64,000 nucleotides of DNA. Source: Agromyces flavus. Its GTDB lineage: Bacteria > Actinomycetota > Actinomycetes > Actinomycetales > Microbacteriaceae. The notes under the pieces are model-generated. The model saw nothing but the letters and a program-made list of their open reading frames with translations. It did no database searches and was not told the origin of the DNA. Below are positions 1 through 9,225 of the stretch, piece after piece. Each line of letters starts with the position of its first letter. The stretch's first letter is position 1. A program made the translations under genes and the position numbers. The stretch lies in assembly GCF_900104685.1 (NCBI RefSeq), contig NZ_LT629755.1, forward strand, positions 1,674,001 through 1,738,000. The letters are read 5' to 3'.

Positions 1-175
1 ACGGGTCGTCGGACGGTGGGAAGAAGACGGTGCCGAACACGAGTGTGGCGGCCGAGGCGTAGAGGAAGAACTCGTACCACTCGACCACGGTGCCGGCCAT
101 CGACGCGGTGACGACCCGGCGCAGGCCCGAGGTGGGGGTGGCGTCGGTCGTGTCCCGGACGGGTGCCTGGGTCAT
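1..175 (-). CDS. MHS-family MFS transporter, N-terminus only
   Basis: Partial gene: the start codon is at 173-175 on the minus strand and the gene runs off the left edge, leaving about 58 residues. The visible part is a polar leader followed by a first membrane segment containing '[19 protein letters not shown]', the hallmark of the metabolite:H+ symporter (MHS) family of the major facilitator superfamily (ShiA, ProP, KgtP relatives). Such proteins import organic acids or osmolytes with protons across the cytoplasmic membrane. The substrate cannot be told from this fragment. It is divergent from the LysR gene at 303, which makes that regulator its likely controller. Confidence 0.85.
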   Translation of the reverse strand, partial: MTQAPVRDTTDATPTSGLRRVVTASMAGTVVEWYEFFLYASAATLVFGTVFFPPSDDP

Positions 176-284
176 TCGATGCTCCTTTGCATGACGACGT
201 TGGGGGATGTCGGACGCTCTCGCGTCAACGACCGAGTCTGTCGTGCAACCTTCTGCATTCCAATGGCCACATGCGCGACCATGT

Positions 285-300
285 TGTGCGAAACTGCACA
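285..300. promoter_or_regulatory. Candidate LysR operator, inverted repeat TGTGC-N6-GCACA
   Basis: A perfect 5-bp inverted repeat with 6-bp spacer ends two bases before the GTG start of the LysR gene and lies about 110 bp upstream of the divergent transporter. It fits the T-N11-A pattern that LysR-type proteins bind. Autoregulation plus control of the transporter is the simplest reading; this is inference. Confidence 0.4.
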
Positions 301-302
301 CC

Positions 303-1229
303 GTGTCACCGATCCCCACGCGTCGCCCGCCGAGCGCCGATGACCTCATCGTGCTGCTCGCCGTCGCCCGTGAAGGCCGCTTCACGGGGGCTGCCGAGCA
401 GCTCGGCCTGAACCACACGACGATCGCGCGTCGCATCGAGGCGCTCGAGCAGGCGCTCGGCGGACGCGTCCTCGCGCGCGGCGCCGCGGGCTGGGTGCTG
501 ACGCCGCTCGGCGAGCACGCGCTCGCGGCGGCCGAGGACGTCGAGCGCGCGATGCGGCGCCTCTCCCCCGACGACGCGCCGGTGCTCGCGGGGGTCGTGC
601 GGCTCTCGGCGACCGACGGGTTCAGCGGGTTCATCGCGGCGCCCGCGATGGCCGCGCTGCGGTCGCGCCATCCGGATGTCTCGCTCGAGATCGTCGCGGC
701 GACCCGTCGCGCCGCGCAGCAGCGCGTGGGGGTCGATCTGGAGGTCGTCGTCGGGCGCCCGCACGTCCAGCGTGCCGAGGCCATCCACCTGGGCGACTAC
801 GTCCTCGGCCTCTACGCCGGCCGGGACTTCCTCGACCGCAACGGCACGCCGGCGTCGATGGCGGAGCTCTCGGGTGCACCGCTCGTCTACTTCATCGAGT
901 CGATGCTGCAGGTCGATGCGCTCGACGAGGCGCGCCGGCCGACCCGCGGCATGGTCGACGCCGTCTCGAGCACGAACGTGTACGTGCACGTGGATGCCAC
1001 GCGCGCGGGCGCGGGCTACGGACTGCTTCCGGCGTTCCTCGCCGACCCGCACGACGACCTCGTGCGGCTGTTCCCCGACGAGGTCGAGGAGCGCCTGCCG
1101 TACTGGCTCGTCTGCCGCCCGGAGGCCCTCCGCCAACCGACCGCGGTCGCCTACATCGCGGCGCTGCGGGCGCGGATGACGGAGGCGGCCGACGCCCTGC
1201 TCGGGCGCGGCCGCCTCACCGCGGCGTGA
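303..1229 (+). CDS. LysR-family transcriptional regulator
   Basis: About 308 residues, the usual LysR length. An N-terminal winged helix-turn-helix occupies roughly residues 13-75 (motif '[20 protein letters not shown]'), followed by a periplasmic-binding-like effector domain. The frame is open further upstream to an ATG at 207, but the GTG at 303 puts the HTH at the normal distance from the N-terminus and leaves room for a divergent promoter. It faces the MHS transporter at the left edge, so it probably senses the transported compound or a product of it. The ligand is unknown. It converges on rbfA with a gap of about 20 bases. Confidence 0.88.
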   Translation: MSPIPTRRPPSADDLIVLLAVAREGRFTGAAEQLGLNHTTIARRIEALEQALGGRVLARGAAGWVLTPLGEHALAAAEDVERAMRRLSPDDAPVLAGVVRLSATDGFSGFIAAPAMAALRSRHPDVSLEIVAATRRAAQQRVGVDLEVVVGRPHVQRAEAIHLGDYVLGLYAGRDFLDRNGTPASMAELSGAPLVYFIESMLQVDALDEARRPTRGMVDAVSSTNVYVHVDATRAGAGYGLLPAFLADPHDDLVRLFPDEVEERLPYWLVCRPEALRQPTAVAYIAALRARMTEAADALLGRGRLTAA

Positions 1230-1250
1230 CCGAAGGGTGCGGAAGCGGGC

Positions 1251-1724
1251 TCAGGCCCGCAAGTCCTCGTCGCGGTCGTCGAGGTCGTCGTCGTCGGCGT
1301 CGAGGTCGCGCGGCTTGACGTACGGGTCGGCATCGCCGGCGTAGTCCGCCGTCGCGGCGACGGCCGAGGTCTCGGCGTCGCGCTCACGCGCCTCGCGCAG
1401 GAGGTCCTCGATGTGCTTCGCGTTCTCGGGAACCGCGTCGGCGATGAACTCGAGCGTGGGCGTCAGCCGCGCCGTGATGTTGCGCCCGACCTCGCTGCGG
1501 AGCATGCCGGTCGCGGCCTTGAGCGCGAGCGCCGAGTCCCGGCGCTCCTCGTCGGTGCCGTACACGGTGTAGAAGATGCTCGCGTGCTGCAGGTCGCCCG
1601 TCACGCGGACGTCGGTGATCGTCACGAACCCGAGCCGCGGGTCGCGAAGCCCCTTGTCGAGGCGTCGCGCGACGATCTCCTTGATGCGGTCGGCCAGCTT
1701 CCTGGCGCGCTGGGGGTCGGCCAT
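1251..1724 (-). CDS. rbfA: 30S ribosome-binding factor RbfA
   Basis: 157 residues. RbfA binds the late pre-30S particle near the 16S 5' helix and is needed for maturation of small subunits, especially in the cold. The KH-like fold is recognisable from 'ADRIKEIVARRL', 'DPRLGFVTITDVRVTGDLQHA' split over residues 12-50, and 'LRSEVGRNITARLTPTLEF'. The C-terminus carries an extra acidic tail (about residues 135-157, mostly Asp and Glu), a common actinobacterial addition. It lies downstream of infB, the classic order, but is separated from it by a strong hairpin. The usual next gene, truB, is not present; the LysR gene converges here instead. Confidence 0.97.
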   Translation of the reverse strand: MADPQRARKLADRIKEIVARRLDKGLRDPRLGFVTITDVRVTGDLQHASIFYTVYGTDEERRDSALALKAATGMLRSEVGRNITARLTPTLEFIADAVPENAKHIEDLLREARERDAETSAVAATADYAGDADPYVKPRDLDADDDDLDDRDEDLRA

Positions 1725-1747
1725 GGGGACTCCTTTCGAAGCATGAG

Positions 1748-1775
1748 CCGAGGGGGCGGAGCACCGCCCCCTCGG
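1748..1775 (-). terminator. Hairpin between infB and rbfA
   Basis: Perfect 12-bp inverted repeat (left arm 1748-1759, right arm 1764-1775, 4-base loop), almost entirely G/C, filling the 60-base gap between the infB stop and the rbfA start. There is no U-tract, as is normal for high-GC actinobacteria. It may partly terminate or stabilise the infB mRNA and so lower rbfA output. Confidence 0.65.
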
Positions 1776-1784
1776 ACCGGGACA

Positions 1785-4565
1785 CTAGGCCCGCGGCTTC
1801 TCGCGCATCTCGATGGTCTCGATCTCGTCGCCGACCTGGATGTCGTTGTACTTGCCGAGGCCGATGCCCGCCTCGAAGTCCGTGCGGACCTCGGTGACGT
1901 CGTCCTTGAACCGGCGGAGCGACTCGATCGCGAGGTTGTCGCCGACGACCACGCCATCGCGGATGACGCGTGCCTTGGCGTTGCGCGTGATCGTTCCCGA
2001 CCGCACGATGACACCGGCGATGTTGCCGAACTTGGAGGAGCGGAACACCTCGCGGATCTCGGCGACACCCGACTGCACCTCTTCGAACTCGGGCTTGAGC
2101 ATGCCCTTGAGCGAGTTCTCGATGTCGTCGATCGCGTTGTAGATGACGTTGTAGAAGCGGACGTCGACACCCTCGCGGGCGGCGCGCTCGCGAGCCTTGA
2201 CGTCGGGCCGGACGTTGAACCCGATGACGATCGCGTTGTCGATCGTCGCCAGGTCGATGTCGCTCTCGGTGACGGCGCCCACACCGCGGTGGAGGATGCG
2301 CAGCTGCACCGACTCGTCGACCTCGATCTTCATGAGCGATTCCTCGAGCGCCTCGACGGCACCCGACACGTCGCCCTTGATGATGAGGTTGAGCGCCTCG
2401 ACCTTGCCCTCTTCCAGCGCACGCGTGAAGTCCTCGAGCGAGATGCGCTTGCGGGCCTTGGCCAGCTGCGCGTTGCGTTCGGCGGCTTCGCGCTTCTCGG
2501 CGATCTGGCGGGCCGTGCGGTCCTCCTCGGTGACGAGGAAGGTGTCGCCGGCGCGCGGGACGCTCGAGAGGCCCTGCACCTGGACGGGACGCGACGGGGT
2601 CGCGGCGGCCACGGGCTCGCCGTTCTCGTCGCTCATCGCCCGGACGCGGCCGTAGGCCGTGCCCGCGACGATCGCGTCGCCGACCTTGAGCGTGCCCGAC
2701 TGGATGAGCACGGTCGCCACGGCGCCGCGGCCCTTGTCGAGCTTGGCCTCGATGGCCACGCCTCGCGCGTCCTTGTCGGGGTTGGCCCGCAGGTCGAGCC
2801 CGGCGTCAGCGGTCAGGAGCACCGCGTCGAGCAGGTCCTGGATGCCGATGTTCTCGCGCGCCGAGACGTCGACGAACATGACGTCGCCGCCGTACTCCTC
2901 GGCCACGAGGCCGAACTCGGTGAGCTGCTGGCGCACCTTGCCGGGATTCGCGTCGGGCTTGTCGATCTTGTTCACCGCGACCACGATCGGCACGTCGGCC
3001 GACTGCGCGTGGTTCAGCGCCTCGATCGTCTGCGGCATGATGCCGTCGTCGGCGGCGACCACGAGGATCGCGATGTCGGTCACCTGCGCGCCACGGGCAC
3101 GCATGGCGGTGAACGCCTCGTGACCCGGGGTGTCGATGAAGGTGATCGCCCGGTCGACGCCCTCGTGCTCGGTGTGCACCTGGTACGCACCGATGTGCTG
3201 GGTGATGCCGCCGGCCTCGCCCGCCACGACGTTCGCGTTGCGGATGGCGTCGAGCAGTCGCGTCTTACCGTGGTCGACGTGACCCATGACGGTCACGACC
3301 GGCGGACGCGCCTGGAGCTCCTCGTCGGTCTCGTCCTCGAGCTCCTGGTCGAGGTCGATGTCGAAGCCCTCGAGGAGCTCTCGGTCCTCGTCTTCAGGAG
3401 AGACGACCTGGATCTTGTAGCCGAGCTCGGCGCCGAGCACCTCGAACGTCGCCTCGTCGAGCGACTCGGTCGCGGTCGCCATCTCACCGAGGTGGAACAG
3501 CACCGTGACGAGCGAACCGGGGTTCGCGTCGATCTTGTCGGCGAAGTCGGAGATCGAGGCGCCGCGGCGCAGTCGGATGACGGTGTTGCCGTCGCCGCGG
3601 GGGACGCTCACGCCGCCGAGCGACGGCGCCTCCCGCATCTCGAATTCCTGCCGCTTCGTGCGCTTCGACTTGCGGGCCTTGGACTTGCCGCCGCCACGAC
3701 CGAACGCACCCGCCGTGCCGCCGCCGGGGCCGCGACCACGACCGCCGCCGCCCGCGGGGCGCGGGCCGCCGAAGCCGCCGCCGGGCGCTCCGCCCGGACG
3801 GAAGCCGCCGCCGGCGCCGCCGGGACGAGGACCGCCGCCACCGCCGCCGGGGCGCTGGAAGCCGCCGCCGCCGGGACGACCGCCGCCGCCCGGTCGCGGC
3901 GCCCCGGGACGCGGGGCGCCGGGACGCGGCGGCTGGGGCCGCGGGATGTTGCCGGGCGTCGGGCGCTGGCCCATGCCCTGCGAGCTCGCGAACGGGTTGT
4001 TGCCCGGACGCGGCTGGCTGGGCCGCTGGCCCATGCCCTGCGAGCTCGAGTAGGGGTTGTTGCCGGGACGCGGCGCGCCGGGGCGCGGCGCGGGACGCGG
4101 GATGCTCTGGCCGGGCTTGGGCGCGGCGGGGCGCGCGACGTCGCCGGGCTTGGGGCCGGCGGCCGCGGGCTTGGGCGCTTCGGGAGCAGCCGGCGCGGGC
4201 GCGTCGGACGTCGAGGCCGCAGCCTTCTCGGCCGCCGCCTGGGCGGCCTTCTGCTCGGCCTGCGCCTGGCGTTCGGCGACGCTCATGGGCGCGTCGGCCG
4301 GCGCCGCGGGTGCGGCGGGGGCGGTCGGGGCCTTCGGGCCGGGCTTGGGGCCCGGCTTCGCCGCGGCCGGCTTCGGCGCGTCGGCGGTCTTCGCCGCGCC
4401 GCCGGCCGCCTCGAGGGCGGCGCGCAGGCGGCGCGCGACGGGGGGTTCGATCGAGGACGACGGGCCCTTGACGTATTCGCCCATCTCCTTCAGCTTCTCG
4501 AGCGCGAGCTTGCTGTCGACGCCGAGTTCGCTGGCGATCTCGTGTACGCGTGGTTTGGCAGCCAC
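1785..4565 (-). CDS. infB: Translation initiation factor IF-2
   Basis: 926 residues. IF-2 is the GTPase that brings fMet-tRNA to the 30S subunit and promotes 50S joining. An IF2_N motif is at about residues 1-50, then a long Ala/Pro/Gly/Arg-rich linker (about 60-310) that includes two near-identical copies of an '[17 protein letters not shown]' unit. The G domain starts near residue 425 with GHVDHGKT (G1), DTPGHEAF (G3, near 477) and NKID (G4, near 530). Domains II-IV follow and end '[13 protein letters not shown]'. It sits in the standard nusA-rnpM-infB-rbfA string. The Gly/Pro-rich linker produces very GC-rich low-complexity DNA at about 3700-4150. Confidence 0.98.
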   Translation of the reverse strand: MAAKPRVHEIASELGVDSKLALEKLKEMGEYVKGPSSSIEPPVARRLRAALEAAGGAAKTADAPKPAAAKPGPKPGPKAPTAPAAPAAPADAPMSVAERQAQAEQKAAQAAAEKAAASTSDAPAPAAPEAPKPAAAGPKPGDVARPAAPKPGQSIPRPAPRPGAPRPGNNPYSSSQGMGQRPSQPRPGNNPFASSQGMGQRPTPGNIPRPQPPRPGAPRPGAPRPGGGGRPGGGGFQRPGGGGGGPRPGGAGGGFRPGGAPGGGFGGPRPAGGGGRGRGPGGGTAGAFGRGGGKSKARKSKRTKRQEFEMREAPSLGGVSVPRGDGNTVIRLRRGASISDFADKIDANPGSLVTVLFHLGEMATATESLDEATFEVLGAELGYKIQVVSPEDEDRELLEGFDIDLDQELEDETDEELQARPPVVTVMGHVDHGKTRLLDAIRNANVVAGEAGGITQHIGAYQVHTEHEGVDRAITFIDTPGHEAFTAMRARGAQVTDIAILVVAADDGIMPQTIEALNHAQSADVPIVVAVNKIDKPDANPGKVRQQLTEFGLVAEEYGGDVMFVDVSARENIGIQDLLDAVLLTADAGLDLRANPDKDARGVAIEAKLDKGRGAVATVLIQSGTLKVGDAIVAGTAYGRVRAMSDENGEPVAAATPSRPVQVQGLSSVPRAGDTFLVTEEDRTARQIAEKREAAERNAQLAKARKRISLEDFTRALEEGKVEALNLIIKGDVSGAVEALEESLMKIEVDESVQLRILHRGVGAVTESDIDLATIDNAIVIGFNVRPDVKARERAAREGVDVRFYNVIYNAIDDIENSLKGMLKPEFEEVQSGVAEIREVFRSSKFGNIAGVIVRSGTITRNAKARVIRDGVVVGDNLAIESLRRFKDDVTEVRTDFEAGIGLGKYNDIQVGDEIETIEMREKPRA

Positions 4566-4650
4566 TTCTCTCCTGTTCCGGGTCCTCCCCGAAACAGGGG
4601 GACCATCAATGGCGGACGGGTCTCATTTCGAGCCGCTCATGAGTTGTCCA

Positions 4651-4896
4651 TTAGCCGTTCAACCTTTTTTCCAGATCGGATGTGTCCAGCTCGCCCTGCA
4701 AGCGGAGCGCGCGCCCGAAGGCGCGCCGCCGCTGGGCGAGTCGGAAGCACTCGAGCGTCGGATGCAGCCACGCGCCGCGCCCGTCGAGCACCGCCGATTC
4801 GTCGGCGAGGACTCGTGATTGCTGGGCGACGACCCTCAGAAGCGAGGACCGTGGAGCGCGCGAACGGCATCCGATGCACGTTCTGACGGGTTCCAT
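4651..4896 (-). CDS. rnpM: YlxR/RnpM family RNA-binding protein
   Basis: 81 residues, DUF448/YlxR family. The signature 'RTCIGCR' lies at residues 5-11 and 'GRGAWLHPTLECFRLAQRRRAF' is the conserved basic core (positions 39-60). YlxR of Bacillus has been reported to modulate RNase P and was renamed RnpM; earlier work treated it as a nucleoid-associated or RNA-binding factor. It is a small cytosolic protein encoded between nusA and infB in most Gram-positives, as here. The C-terminal coding region contains a run of six A on the coding strand, unusual in this GC-rich DNA. Confidence 0.93.
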   Translation of the reverse strand: MEPVRTCIGCRSRAPRSSLLRVVAQQSRVLADESAVLDGRGAWLHPTLECFRLAQRRRAFGRALRLQGELDTSDLEKRLNG

Positions 4897-4950
4897 CCTA
4901 CACCTCCGCCCCGTGCGCCTCGGCGCGCGGGAGCGCGGCGCGGCCCGGGA

Positions 4951-5949
4951 TCACGCCTGGTCGAGGATCGAGTCGGGCTGGATGTCGATCTTCGCGCCGG
5001 TGAGCTTCGCGGCGAGACGGGCGTTCTGGCCCTCCTTGCCGATCGCGAGCGAGAGCTGGTAGTCGGGGACGAGTGCGCGCACCGCGCGGGTGTTCTCGTC
5101 GATCACGAACGCGCTCGTGACCTTGGCGGGCGACAGGGCGCTCGCGACGAAGGTCGCGAGGTCCTCGTTCCAGTCGACGATGTCGATCTTCTCGTTGCCG
5201 AGCTCGGCGGTCACCGCGCGCACGCGCTGGCCGAGCTCGCCGATGCACGCGCCCTTGGCGTTCACGCCGGGCTGGGTGGCGCGGACCGCGATCTTCGAGC
5301 GGTGACCCGCCTCGCGTGCGAGCGACACGATCTCGACGACGCCGGACGCGATCTCGGGCACCTCGAGGGCGAACAGCTTGCGGACGAGGGCCGGGTGCGT
5401 TCGCGACACCGTGATCGAGGGCCCCTTGGCGCCCTTCGCGACGCTGGTCACGTAGACGCGGATCCGCTGCCCGTGCGGGTACTCCTCGCCGGGCACCTGC
5501 TCCTCGGGCGGCAGGATCGCCTCGACCGTGCCGAGGTCGATGTGCACCATCCGCGGGTTCGGCCCCTGCTGGATGACCCCCGCGACGATGTCGCCCTCGC
5601 GACCGCGGAACTCGCCGAGCACGGCGTCGTCGGCGATGTCGCGCAGGCGCTGGTTGATGACCTGCTTCGCCGCGAACGCGGCGATCCGGCCGAAGTCGCT
5701 CGGGCTGTCCTCGGCCTCGCCGATGACGTCGCCGTTCTCGTCGTACTCGGGGACGTAGATCGAGACGTGACCCGTCTTGCGATCGAGGTGCGCACGGGCG
5801 CCCTTGGGGTTGGCGTGGCCGTGCTGGCCGGGATTGGTGTGCTTGAGGTAGGCCATCAGGATCGCCTGCTCGATGATCTGCACCAGTTCGTCGAACGGGA
5901 TCTCCTTCTCGCGCTCCATCATGCGGAGCACGGTGAGGTCGATGTCCAT
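4951..5949 (-). CDS. nusA: Transcription termination/antitermination factor NusA
   Basis: 332 residues, the short actinobacterial form without C-terminal acidic repeats. NusA binds RNA polymerase and nascent RNA and modulates pausing, termination and antitermination. The N-terminal polymerase-binding domain begins '[18 protein letters not shown]'. An S1 domain follows (about 110-190, containing '[20 protein letters not shown]'), then two KH domains (about 200-325, with '[10 protein letters not shown]' and '[20 protein letters not shown]'). A clear AGGAGG lies 6 bases before the ATG. The gene normally preceding nusA, rimP, is absent: a PhoX-family gene ends just upstream, so nusA must have its own promoter. 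Confidence 0.97.
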   Translation of the reverse strand: MDIDLTVLRMMEREKEIPFDELVQIIEQAILMAYLKHTNPGQHGHANPKGARAHLDRKTGHVSIYVPEYDENGDVIGEAEDSPSDFGRIAAFAAKQVINQRLRDIADDAVLGEFRGREGDIVAGVIQQGPNPRMVHIDLGTVEAILPPEEQVPGEEYPHGQRIRVYVTSVAKGAKGPSITVSRTHPALVRKLFALEVPEIASGVVEIVSLAREAGHRSKIAVRATQPGVNAKGACIGELGQRVRAVTAELGNEKIDIVDWNEDLATFVASALSPAKVTSAFVIDENTRAVRALVPDYQLSLAIGKEGQNARLAAKLTGAKIDIQPDSILDQA

Positions 5950-6004
5950 TACGGCCTCCTCTATTCAGCTCTCAATCCGCCTCCCCTCGTCGGCGGAACA
6001 CTCA

Positions 6005-6010
6005 AGCGTA
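6005..6010 (-). promoter_or_regulatory. Possible nusA -10 box TACGCT
   Basis: Reading on the minus strand, TACGCT matches the actinobacterial TANNNT -10 pattern and would give a leader of roughly 50 nt before nusA. No convincing -35 is visible. The call rests mainly on the need for a promoter between the PhoX-family gene terminator and nusA. Confidence 0.35.
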
Positions 6011-6022
6011 GCGGATGCCGCG

Positions 6023-6055
6023 GAGGGCGGGGAATGCCGCGGCGCCCCCGCCCTC
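6023..6055 (-). terminator. Terminator hairpin after the PhoX-family gene
   Basis: 10-bp GC-rich inverted repeat (6023-6032 and 6046-6055) starting 17 bases downstream of the PhoX-family stop codon. It separates that gene from nusA, which reads in the same direction. Confidence 0.6.
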
Positions 6056-6071
6056 GCGGTCGATCCCGGGC

Positions 6072-8114
6072 TCAGCCGCGCCAGACCTGGACGACGGACG
6101 GGCGAGGTGCCGCGACCGTTCCGTCGCCGTGCTCGGCGACGTAGTCCGGGAAGAACGAGGTCTGGGCACCGACGGCTCCGTTCTCGCCCGGGTGCTGGAC
6201 GGCGACGAAGACGAGGCCCTCGCGGTCGTGGATCACCGGGCCGCACGTCTCGGCCTCGCGCGGCACCGACAGGAACTGCTGCACGTTCCCGCGTTCGGGC
6301 CCCTCGAGGGGCACGCGGAACAGGCCGTCGTTGTAGCCGATGGTGCTCGGAGCGCCATCCGTCGAGATCCAGAGGTTGCCCTCGGAGTCGAACGCGACGT
6401 TGTCGGGGCACGAGATCGGCGACACGAGCTCCTTCGGGAATCCCGCGAAGTAGGTGGAGGCGGTCGTCGCCGGGTCGCCGCAGAGCAGGAGGATGCTCCA
6501 CCCGAACGTCTCCCCCGCCTGGCCGGCGGTCTCGGTGAGCTCGACCACGTGGCCGTAGCGGTTGCCCGTGATGGGGTTCGCCTCGTCCAGCGGGGCGGTC
6601 CGGCCGCGGTTGCTGTTGTTCGTGAGCGCGAGGTACACCTTGCCGGTCAGCGGGCTCGGCTCGACGTCCTCGGGTCGGTCCATCTTCGTGGCGCCGACCA
6701 GGTCGGCGGCGAGGCGGGTGTACACCAGCACCTGCTGCGTCGACATCCCGGGCACGACGCTCTCGCCGTCGCGCGTCAGTGCGATCCACTCGCCCACGCC
6801 GTCGAACGCGCCGTCGCTGGGCAGGGCACGGGTGCCCGTGATCTCTGCGGCCGGTGAATTGCCGGTGAAGCGCGCCACGAACAGGTCGCCCTCGCTGAGC
6901 AGCTCCATGTTCCTGCGGCGCGCGCCGGTCGAGGTCGCCGCCGTGTACCGGCCCTTCGACACGAACTTGTACAGGTAGTCGTTGCGCTCGTCGTCGCCCA
7001 TGTACGCCACGACCCGGCCGTCCTCCGCGATCGTCACGTTGGCGCCCTCGTGCTTGAAGCGTCCCATCGCGGTGTGCTTCCTCGGCGTCGAGGTCGGGTC
7101 GCTGGGGTCGATCTCGACGATGTACCCGAAGCGGTTCGGCTCGTTCACGAAGCGGGGGTCGTGCGCGTCGAACCGCGCGTCGTACTGCTCCCACCCCGTC
7201 TCGGTCGTCGTGGTCGCCGTGCCGCTGTAGCGCTTCTGCGCCGCGGTGTCGGCGGCCCAGGCGAAGTAGCCGTTGAAGTTCTCCTCACCCGAGAGGACGG
7301 TGCCCCACGGCGTCGTGCCGCCCGCGCAGTTGCCGAGGGTCCCCTTGACCCAGCGCCCCTCGGGGTCGTCCGCGGTCGTCACGAGGTCGGAGCCGGCGGC
7401 CGGACCCGTGAGTTCGAACACCGTCTCGACGGTCACCCGCCGGTTGCGTCGTCCGTCGACGACGTAGTGCCACGGCTCGCCCACGCGCCTCCGCTCCACC
7501 TCGACGACGGCCATGCCCATCGCGGCCTTGGAGATCTCGCCTCGGCGGCGGAGCTCAGCGGCATCGGCGGTGGGGGTGAACATCAGGTTCGGGTTGACGT
7601 ACTCGTGGTTGGTCACGAGCACGCCCGTCTTGCCGCTCGGATCGGCGATGATATCGAGGTAGTCGTTGTTGTAGCCGAACTGGCCGGCCTGCGCCTCGGC
7701 CGTCTGCGCGTCGAAGTCGAACGACGGAATCGACGAGAACAGCGGGTCGCCCCAACGGATGATGGGCTGCCAGCGGTACCCGGCCGGCACCGTGAACTCG
7801 TCGACCAGGCGGCCGACCGGCGCGATCGGATCGAACGCGAGCCCTGCCGTCCCCGGCTTCGCCGCGAACGCCGGGCTGACCTGCCCGCGCCCGGCGGCGT
7901 CGCCGAGGATGAGGCCGATCGCGCCGGCCACGCCGAGGCCGAGCACGGAGCGGCGCGAGATCGCCGACGACGCGATGTCCCGGAAGTGCGGGTTCGCAGA
8001 CGTGTTGCACTCAGGTCCGAGGCACGCGTCGGCGCACTTCAGGCGGCAGGTGACGGGCGAACGCTTGCCGACGGCGTGGGAGACGGGCGTGATGCGGAGT
8101 TCGGGGATCGTCAT
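6072..8114 (-). CDS. PhoX-family (DUF839) Tat-exported protein, putative alkaline phosphatase
   Basis: 680 residues from the ATG at 8114, which has GAGGAG 6 bases upstream; the frame is open further but without a ribosome-binding site. PhoX enzymes are secreted Ca/Fe phosphatases with a beta-propeller core. The N-terminus has four cysteines (residues 23, 27, 31, 36) before a twin-arginine motif 'SRRSVLGLG' at 53-61. Typical PhoX blocks follow: 'GKTGVLVTNHEYVNP', 'TPWGTVLSGEENFNGYF', 'VAYMGDDERNDYLYKFVS', and 'DRPEDVEPSPLTGKVYLALTNN'. The family also includes members of unproven activity, so phosphatase function is an inference. It is flanked by unrelated genes and has its own terminator. Confidence 0.9.
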   Translation of the reverse strand: MTIPELRITPVSHAVGKRSPVTCRLKCADACLGPECNTSANPHFRDIASSAISRRSVLGLGVAGAIGLILGDAAGRGQVSPAFAAKPGTAGLAFDPIAPVGRLVDEFTVPAGYRWQPIIRWGDPLFSSIPSFDFDAQTAEAQAGQFGYNNDYLDIIADPSGKTGVLVTNHEYVNPNLMFTPTADAAELRRRGEISKAAMGMAVVEVERRRVGEPWHYVVDGRRNRRVTVETVFELTGPAAGSDLVTTADDPEGRWVKGTLGNCAGGTTPWGTVLSGEENFNGYFAWAADTAAQKRYSGTATTTTETGWEQYDARFDAHDPRFVNEPNRFGYIVEIDPSDPTSTPRKHTAMGRFKHEGANVTIAEDGRVVAYMGDDERNDYLYKFVSKGRYTAATSTGARRRNMELLSEGDLFVARFTGNSPAAEITGTRALPSDGAFDGVGEWIALTRDGESVVPGMSTQQVLVYTRLAADLVGATKMDRPEDVEPSPLTGKVYLALTNNSNRGRTAPLDEANPITGNRYGHVVELTETAGQAGETFGWSILLLCGDPATTASTYFAGFPKELVSPISCPDNVAFDSEGNLWISTDGAPSTIGYNDGLFRVPLEGPERGNVQQFLSVPREAETCGPVIHDREGLVFVAVQHPGENGAVGAQTSFFPDYVAEHGDGTVAAPRPSVVQVWRG

Positions 8115-8346
8115 GGCAGCTCCTCGTTCAGTGCGCGGATCTCTGCGCGTTCGGGCCGGAGGGGACGCGCCGAGCCTCCCGAGGGGGCATGGCCCAGTGG
8201 CGGCGCGACGGTGTCCGGCGAGTGAACGGCGTCGGTCCGGTGTGCGAATCACGATGTGCGCCCGCGCCCTACCACCGCCGAAGCGCGTCGCGCAAGCGGA
8301 GGCAAGGCCCTTGCCGAGGTCGGTTCACGAGCGGCACGCTGAGCGC

Positions 8347-9156
8347 ATGACCACGGCTTCCGGTAAGGCCGCCGCCAGCGCGGCGCAGAACTCGACGATC
8401 CTCCGCACGCTCGCGCGCGTCGGATACGTCGTCCTCGGCATCGTCCACATCGTGATCGGTGCGATCGCCATCTCCGTCGCCCAGGGCGCGGGCGGAGAGG
8501 CCGACCAGGGTGGCGCCATGCAGCAGGTCGCGAGCTGGCCCTTCGGCGGGGTGCTGCTCTGGGTCATCGCGCTCGGATTGTTCGCATTGGGCATCTGGCA
8601 GATCGTCCAGGCGTTCCTCGAGCGGAACCCCGACACCAAGAAGAAGTGGGGCTACCGCGTCAAGTACCTCGGCACCGCGGTCGCCTACATCGCGATCGGC
8701 GTCACCGCGCTCGTCTACGCGCTCGGCGGGCGTCAGGACTCGTCGCAGTCGTCCCAGACGCTCAGCGCGCAGCTGCTCGCCACACCGGGCGGCGTGTTCC
8801 TGCTCGTGCTCGTCGGGCTCGTCATCCTCGGCGTCGGCATCGCGTTCGTGTATCGCGGCGCCAAGCGCTCGTTCGAGAAGCACCTCGACCTCCCAGGCAG
8901 TCCGGCCCCCCGCAAGGGCATCGTCACCTTCGGTGTCGTCGGCTACATCGCCAAGGGCATCGCGGTCGCCGTGGTGGGCGTGCTCTTCGTCATCGCCGCC
9001 CTCACGCACGACCCCGAGAAGGCGGGTGGACTCGACGCTGCGCTCAAGAGCCTCGTCGCGCTGCCCTTCGGCACGTTCATCCTGTGGCTGATCGGCGCGG
9101 GCCTGATCGTCTACGGCATCTTCTGCTTCGCCCGGGCCCGCTACGCGCGTATGTGA
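8347..9156 (+). CDS. DUF1206 integral membrane protein
   Basis: 269 residues. The frame is open far upstream, but 'MTTASGKAAASAAQN' at 8347 leads straight into the conserved DUF1206 start 'LARVGYVVLGIVHIVIG'. The protein is three repeats of a two-helix unit, each beginning with an aromatic-Gly pattern: 'RVGYVVLGIVH' (about 21), 'VKYLGTAVAYIAIGVTAL' (about 100) and 'VVGYIAKGIAVAVVG' (about 199). That predicts six membrane helices. The function of DUF1206 is unknown; it is common in actinobacteria and some Bacteroidetes. A CACGCT sequence 6 bases before the ATG could be a weak leaderless -10. It is divergent from the PhoX-family gene and converges on proS. Confidence 0.88.
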   Translation: MTTASGKAAASAAQNSTILRTLARVGYVVLGIVHIVIGAIAISVAQGAGGEADQGGAMQQVASWPFGGVLLWVIALGLFALGIWQIVQAFLERNPDTKKKWGYRVKYLGTAVAYIAIGVTALVYALGGRQDSSQSSQTLSAQLLATPGGVFLLVLVGLVILGVGIAFVYRGAKRSFEKHLDLPGSPAPRKGIVTFGVVGYIAKGIAVAVVGVLFVIAALTHDPEKAGGLDAALKSLVALPFGTFILWLIGAGLIVYGIFCFARARYARM

Positions 9157-9164
9157 TCCCACGA

Positions 9165-9215
9165 ACGACGACGCCCCCGATGCTCCGCGCGCGGAGCGGT
9201 CGGGGGCGTCGTCGT
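9165..9215. terminator. Bidirectional terminator between DUF1206 gene and proS
   Basis: Perfect 16-bp inverted repeat (9165-9180 and 9200-9215) whose loop itself contains a small GCTCCGC/GCGGAGC hairpin. It fills the gap between two converging genes and should stop transcription from both sides. Confidence 0.8.
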
Positions 9216-9225
9216 CGAGGCGGGC

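Noticed and set aside
3700-4150. GC-rich repeats within infB as a mobile or regulatory element
   Set aside because: They encode the normal Gly/Pro/Arg-rich linker of actinobacterial IF-2.
4651-4690. A6 run near the end of rnpM as a programmed frameshift site
   Set aside because: Slippage would only swap the last few residues; no pseudoknot or longer product is evident.
1413-4886. Very long plus-strand frame (over 1100 codons) opposite infB
   Set aside because: It is antisense to infB, rbfA and rnpM, rich in Arg/Asp/Leu typical of GC-driven shadow frames, and matches no family.
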